Origin: Acetatifactor muris
GTDB taxonomy: Bacteria > Bacillota > Clostridia > Lachnospirales > Lachnospiraceae
NCBI GenBank assembly: GCA_023664365.1
Contig: JAMPFR010000012.1
Span: forward strand, 1-64,000
DNA: 64,000 nt
Direction of reading: 5' to 3'
The notes beneath the pieces were generated by a model. That model ran no database searches and had not been told where the DNA came from. It saw only the letters and a program-made list of their open reading frames with translations. Shown in pieces: positions 62,859-64,000 of this stretch (positions are counted from its first letter, which is position 1; every line of letters begins with the position of its first letter). Made by a program: the position numbers and the translations under genes.

Positions 62859-63563
62859 ATGGGAAACTATTTATTTATTTCGGATGCGGCAAAAGAGGTG
62901 AAGGTGGAGAGCCATGTACTGCGTTATTGGGAGGAGGAGCTGCACCTTCCGATTAAGCGGAACGAGCTGGGACACCGGTACTACACAAAGGAGGATGTGG
63001 AGCGTTTTAAAACGATTAAGGGAATGAAAGAGAGGGGATTACAGTTGAAGGCCATAAAGATGATTCTGAAAGACGGAAAACTGGATTTGTTGTCCGGCCA
63101 GCCGGAAAGCCTGGAGAAGGACGGGGTAAAGCCGGCGGAGCAGCTGCCGGGGGCAGTGCCGGGTACAGTGCCCCCGGCACAGGATGATTTTGCCGGGGAT
63201 ACGCTTGATGCAACTGTTATAACGGCCTCCGGGGATGCGGCTGACACAGACATTGTGCAGTCCGGCAGCGGCGTACTGACAGCCGAGTCAAAGGAAGAAA
63301 AGTCCAAGAGGCTCCAGTGGCTGCTGCAGCAGCTGATTCGGGAGACCTTACAGGAGAATAATGCAGAGCTTTGCCGTGAAATCAGAGAAAGCGTGGTAAA
63401 GGAGCTGGATTATCAGTTCAGAATGCAGGAGGAGAGAGACGAACTCCGGGACAAAAAGATGCAGGAGCGGGATGATGAGTACTATAAAAAGATGGACGAG
63501 CTTCTGCGCAAAAAAGCTAGGAAAGGATTTGGCCGGGACAAAAAAAAGAAAGGCAGCTCCTAA
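62859..63563 (+). CDS. MerR-like DNA-binding protein with coiled-coil tail
   Basis: The protein has 234 residues from the ATG at 62859 (AAAGGAG upstream). The first 70 residues are a MerR-type winged helix: FISDAAKEVKVESHVLRYWE and GHRYYTKEDVERF. A Gly/Pro/Ala linker follows, then a charged helical tail rich in Glu, Arg and Lys that probably forms a coiled coil. There is no metal- or drug-binding Cys set. Target genes are unknown. Confidence 0.8.
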   Translation: MGNYLFISDAAKEVKVESHVLRYWEEELHLPIKRNELGHRYYTKEDVERFKTIKGMKERGLQLKAIKMILKDGKLDLLSGQPESLEKDGVKPAEQLPGAVPGTVPPAQDDFAGDTLDATVITASGDAADTDIVQSGSGVLTAESKEEKSKRLQWLLQQLIRETLQENNAELCREIRESVVKELDYQFRMQEERDELRDKKMQERDDEYYKKMDELLRKKARKGFGRDKKKKGSS

Positions 63564-63578
63564 AAGATGCCTTTCTTT
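63545..63578. terminator. Terminator overlapping the end of the MerR-like gene
   Basis: AAAGAAAGGC pairs with GCCTTTCTTT across a loop that includes the stop codon region. A-rich on one side and T-rich on the other, it can work in both directions and also serve the ferredoxin gene. Confidence 0.75.
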
Positions 63579-63620
63579 ATCTTACTGAAATTTCATTGCA
63601 AAGGTGTCTTGCAGACGCTT

Positions 63621-63791
63621 TTAAGCTTCTGCAATAGCGCCTACAGGGCACTGACCTGCGCAGGAACCGCAATCGATGCACTTATCAGCATCAATTTCAA
63701 ACTTGCCATCCCCCATGCTGATAGCGCCCACAGGGCACTGAGCCTCACATGCGCCGCATGCTACACATGCATCACCGATTTCATATGCCAT
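63621..63791 (-). CDS. 2[4Fe-4S] ferredoxin
   Basis: The protein has 56 residues from the ATG at 63791, behind TAAGGAGG. Two clusters are bound by CVACGACEAQCPVGAI and CIDCGSCAGQCPVGAI, both CxxCxxCxxxCP. A low-potential electron carrier of anaerobes, typical of clostridia. Confidence 0.95.
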   Translation of the reverse strand: MAYEIGDACVACGACEAQCPVGAISMGDGKFEIDADKCIDCGSCAGQCPVGAIAEA

Positions 63792-63903
63792 AACCTTATC
63801 CTCCTTACTGTCTGTTACAAATATATCAATATCCACACCTATTGTAATATAAAACAGAAATAATTACAACATTGAAATTATGAAAAATATAGGTTAGGTA
63901 TAA

Positions 63904-64000
63904 CTAATCTTTGTTAGCAGATTCTTCCCTGCGTTTCCGGATGCCGTCCAGAATTACCTTCTTCTTTTCCAGCAGCTTTGTCTTATCCATGGCAGGAACG
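63904..64000 (-). CDS. C-terminal end of a minus-strand gene
   Basis: The open frame from the window edge reads VPAMDKTKLLEKKKVILDG and ends RKRREESANKD. Only about 32 codons are visible; the charged end allows no family call. The gene may also start at the ATG at 63987, but the frame stays open to the edge. Confidence 0.4.
   Translation of the reverse strand, partial: VPAMDKTKLLEKKKVILDGIRKRREESANKD

Overview
The window looks like chromosomal DNA of a Gram-positive anaerobe of the Clostridia, most likely Lachnospiraceae. The grounds are the Firmicutes gene order gdpP-rplI-dnaB and rpsF-ssb-rpsR, ABC sugar transport loci with lipoprotein binding proteins but no ATPase gene, strong AGGAGG ribosome binding sites, and a ferredoxin of the clostridial type. 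No rRNA, tRNA or CRISPR array was seen.

Bases 1-28 kb are an accessory, defence-rich region. It opens with the 3' part of an Abi_2-family gene and an IS66 scar. Then comes a visibly AT-rich 14.7 kb block of two operons with little resemblance to named systems. Operon 1 (1886-10376) encodes a 2169-residue protein with a GHKL-type ATPase signature and a phosphoribosyltransferase-like loop, a small receiver-like protein, and a DUF2971 protein. An IS66 remnant follows. Operon 2 (11358-16540) encodes a 60-residue acidic protein, an internal terminator-like hairpin, a 1266-residue protein with an HEISH metalloprotease-like motif, and an FRG-domain protein. This block is my best candidate for an undescribed conflict system. 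It is followed by a type III-like restriction-modification operon (16909-24792: UvrD-like helicase-nuclease, two small proteins, Mod, Res), then a graveyard of IS200, IS66 and integrase remnants, a zinc-ribbon mini-gene and a tandem duplication of an XRE regulator gene.

Bases 28-36.5 kb hold a CDP-deoxysugar cluster (two cytidylyltransferase paralogues, RfbH, RfbG), an Rpn-type nuclease gene, and directly behind it a reverse transcriptase-nitrilase fusion that matches defence-associated RT type 1 (DRT1/UG1). RecQ follows, then the core operon rpsF-ssb-rpsR.

Bases 39.9-58.8 kb are a polysaccharide utilisation locus: a divergent LacI regulator, a well-defined promoter with a 17-bp palindromic operator, two binding proteins, two pairs of ABC permeases, an NHL-like protein, a Yip1-like membrane protein, a DUF5696 protein, a GH30 lipoprotein and a GH35 beta-galactosidase. 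A galactose-containing glycan is the likely substrate. The locus sits between rpsR and gdpP, genes that are close together in many Firmicutes, so it looks inserted into a core block.

Bases 58.8-64 kb return to core genes: gdpP (c-di-AMP phosphodiesterase), rplI, dnaB, a MerR-like gene, a ferredoxin on the minus strand, and the end of one more minus-strand gene. Domain calls come from reading motifs by eye; no database search was run.
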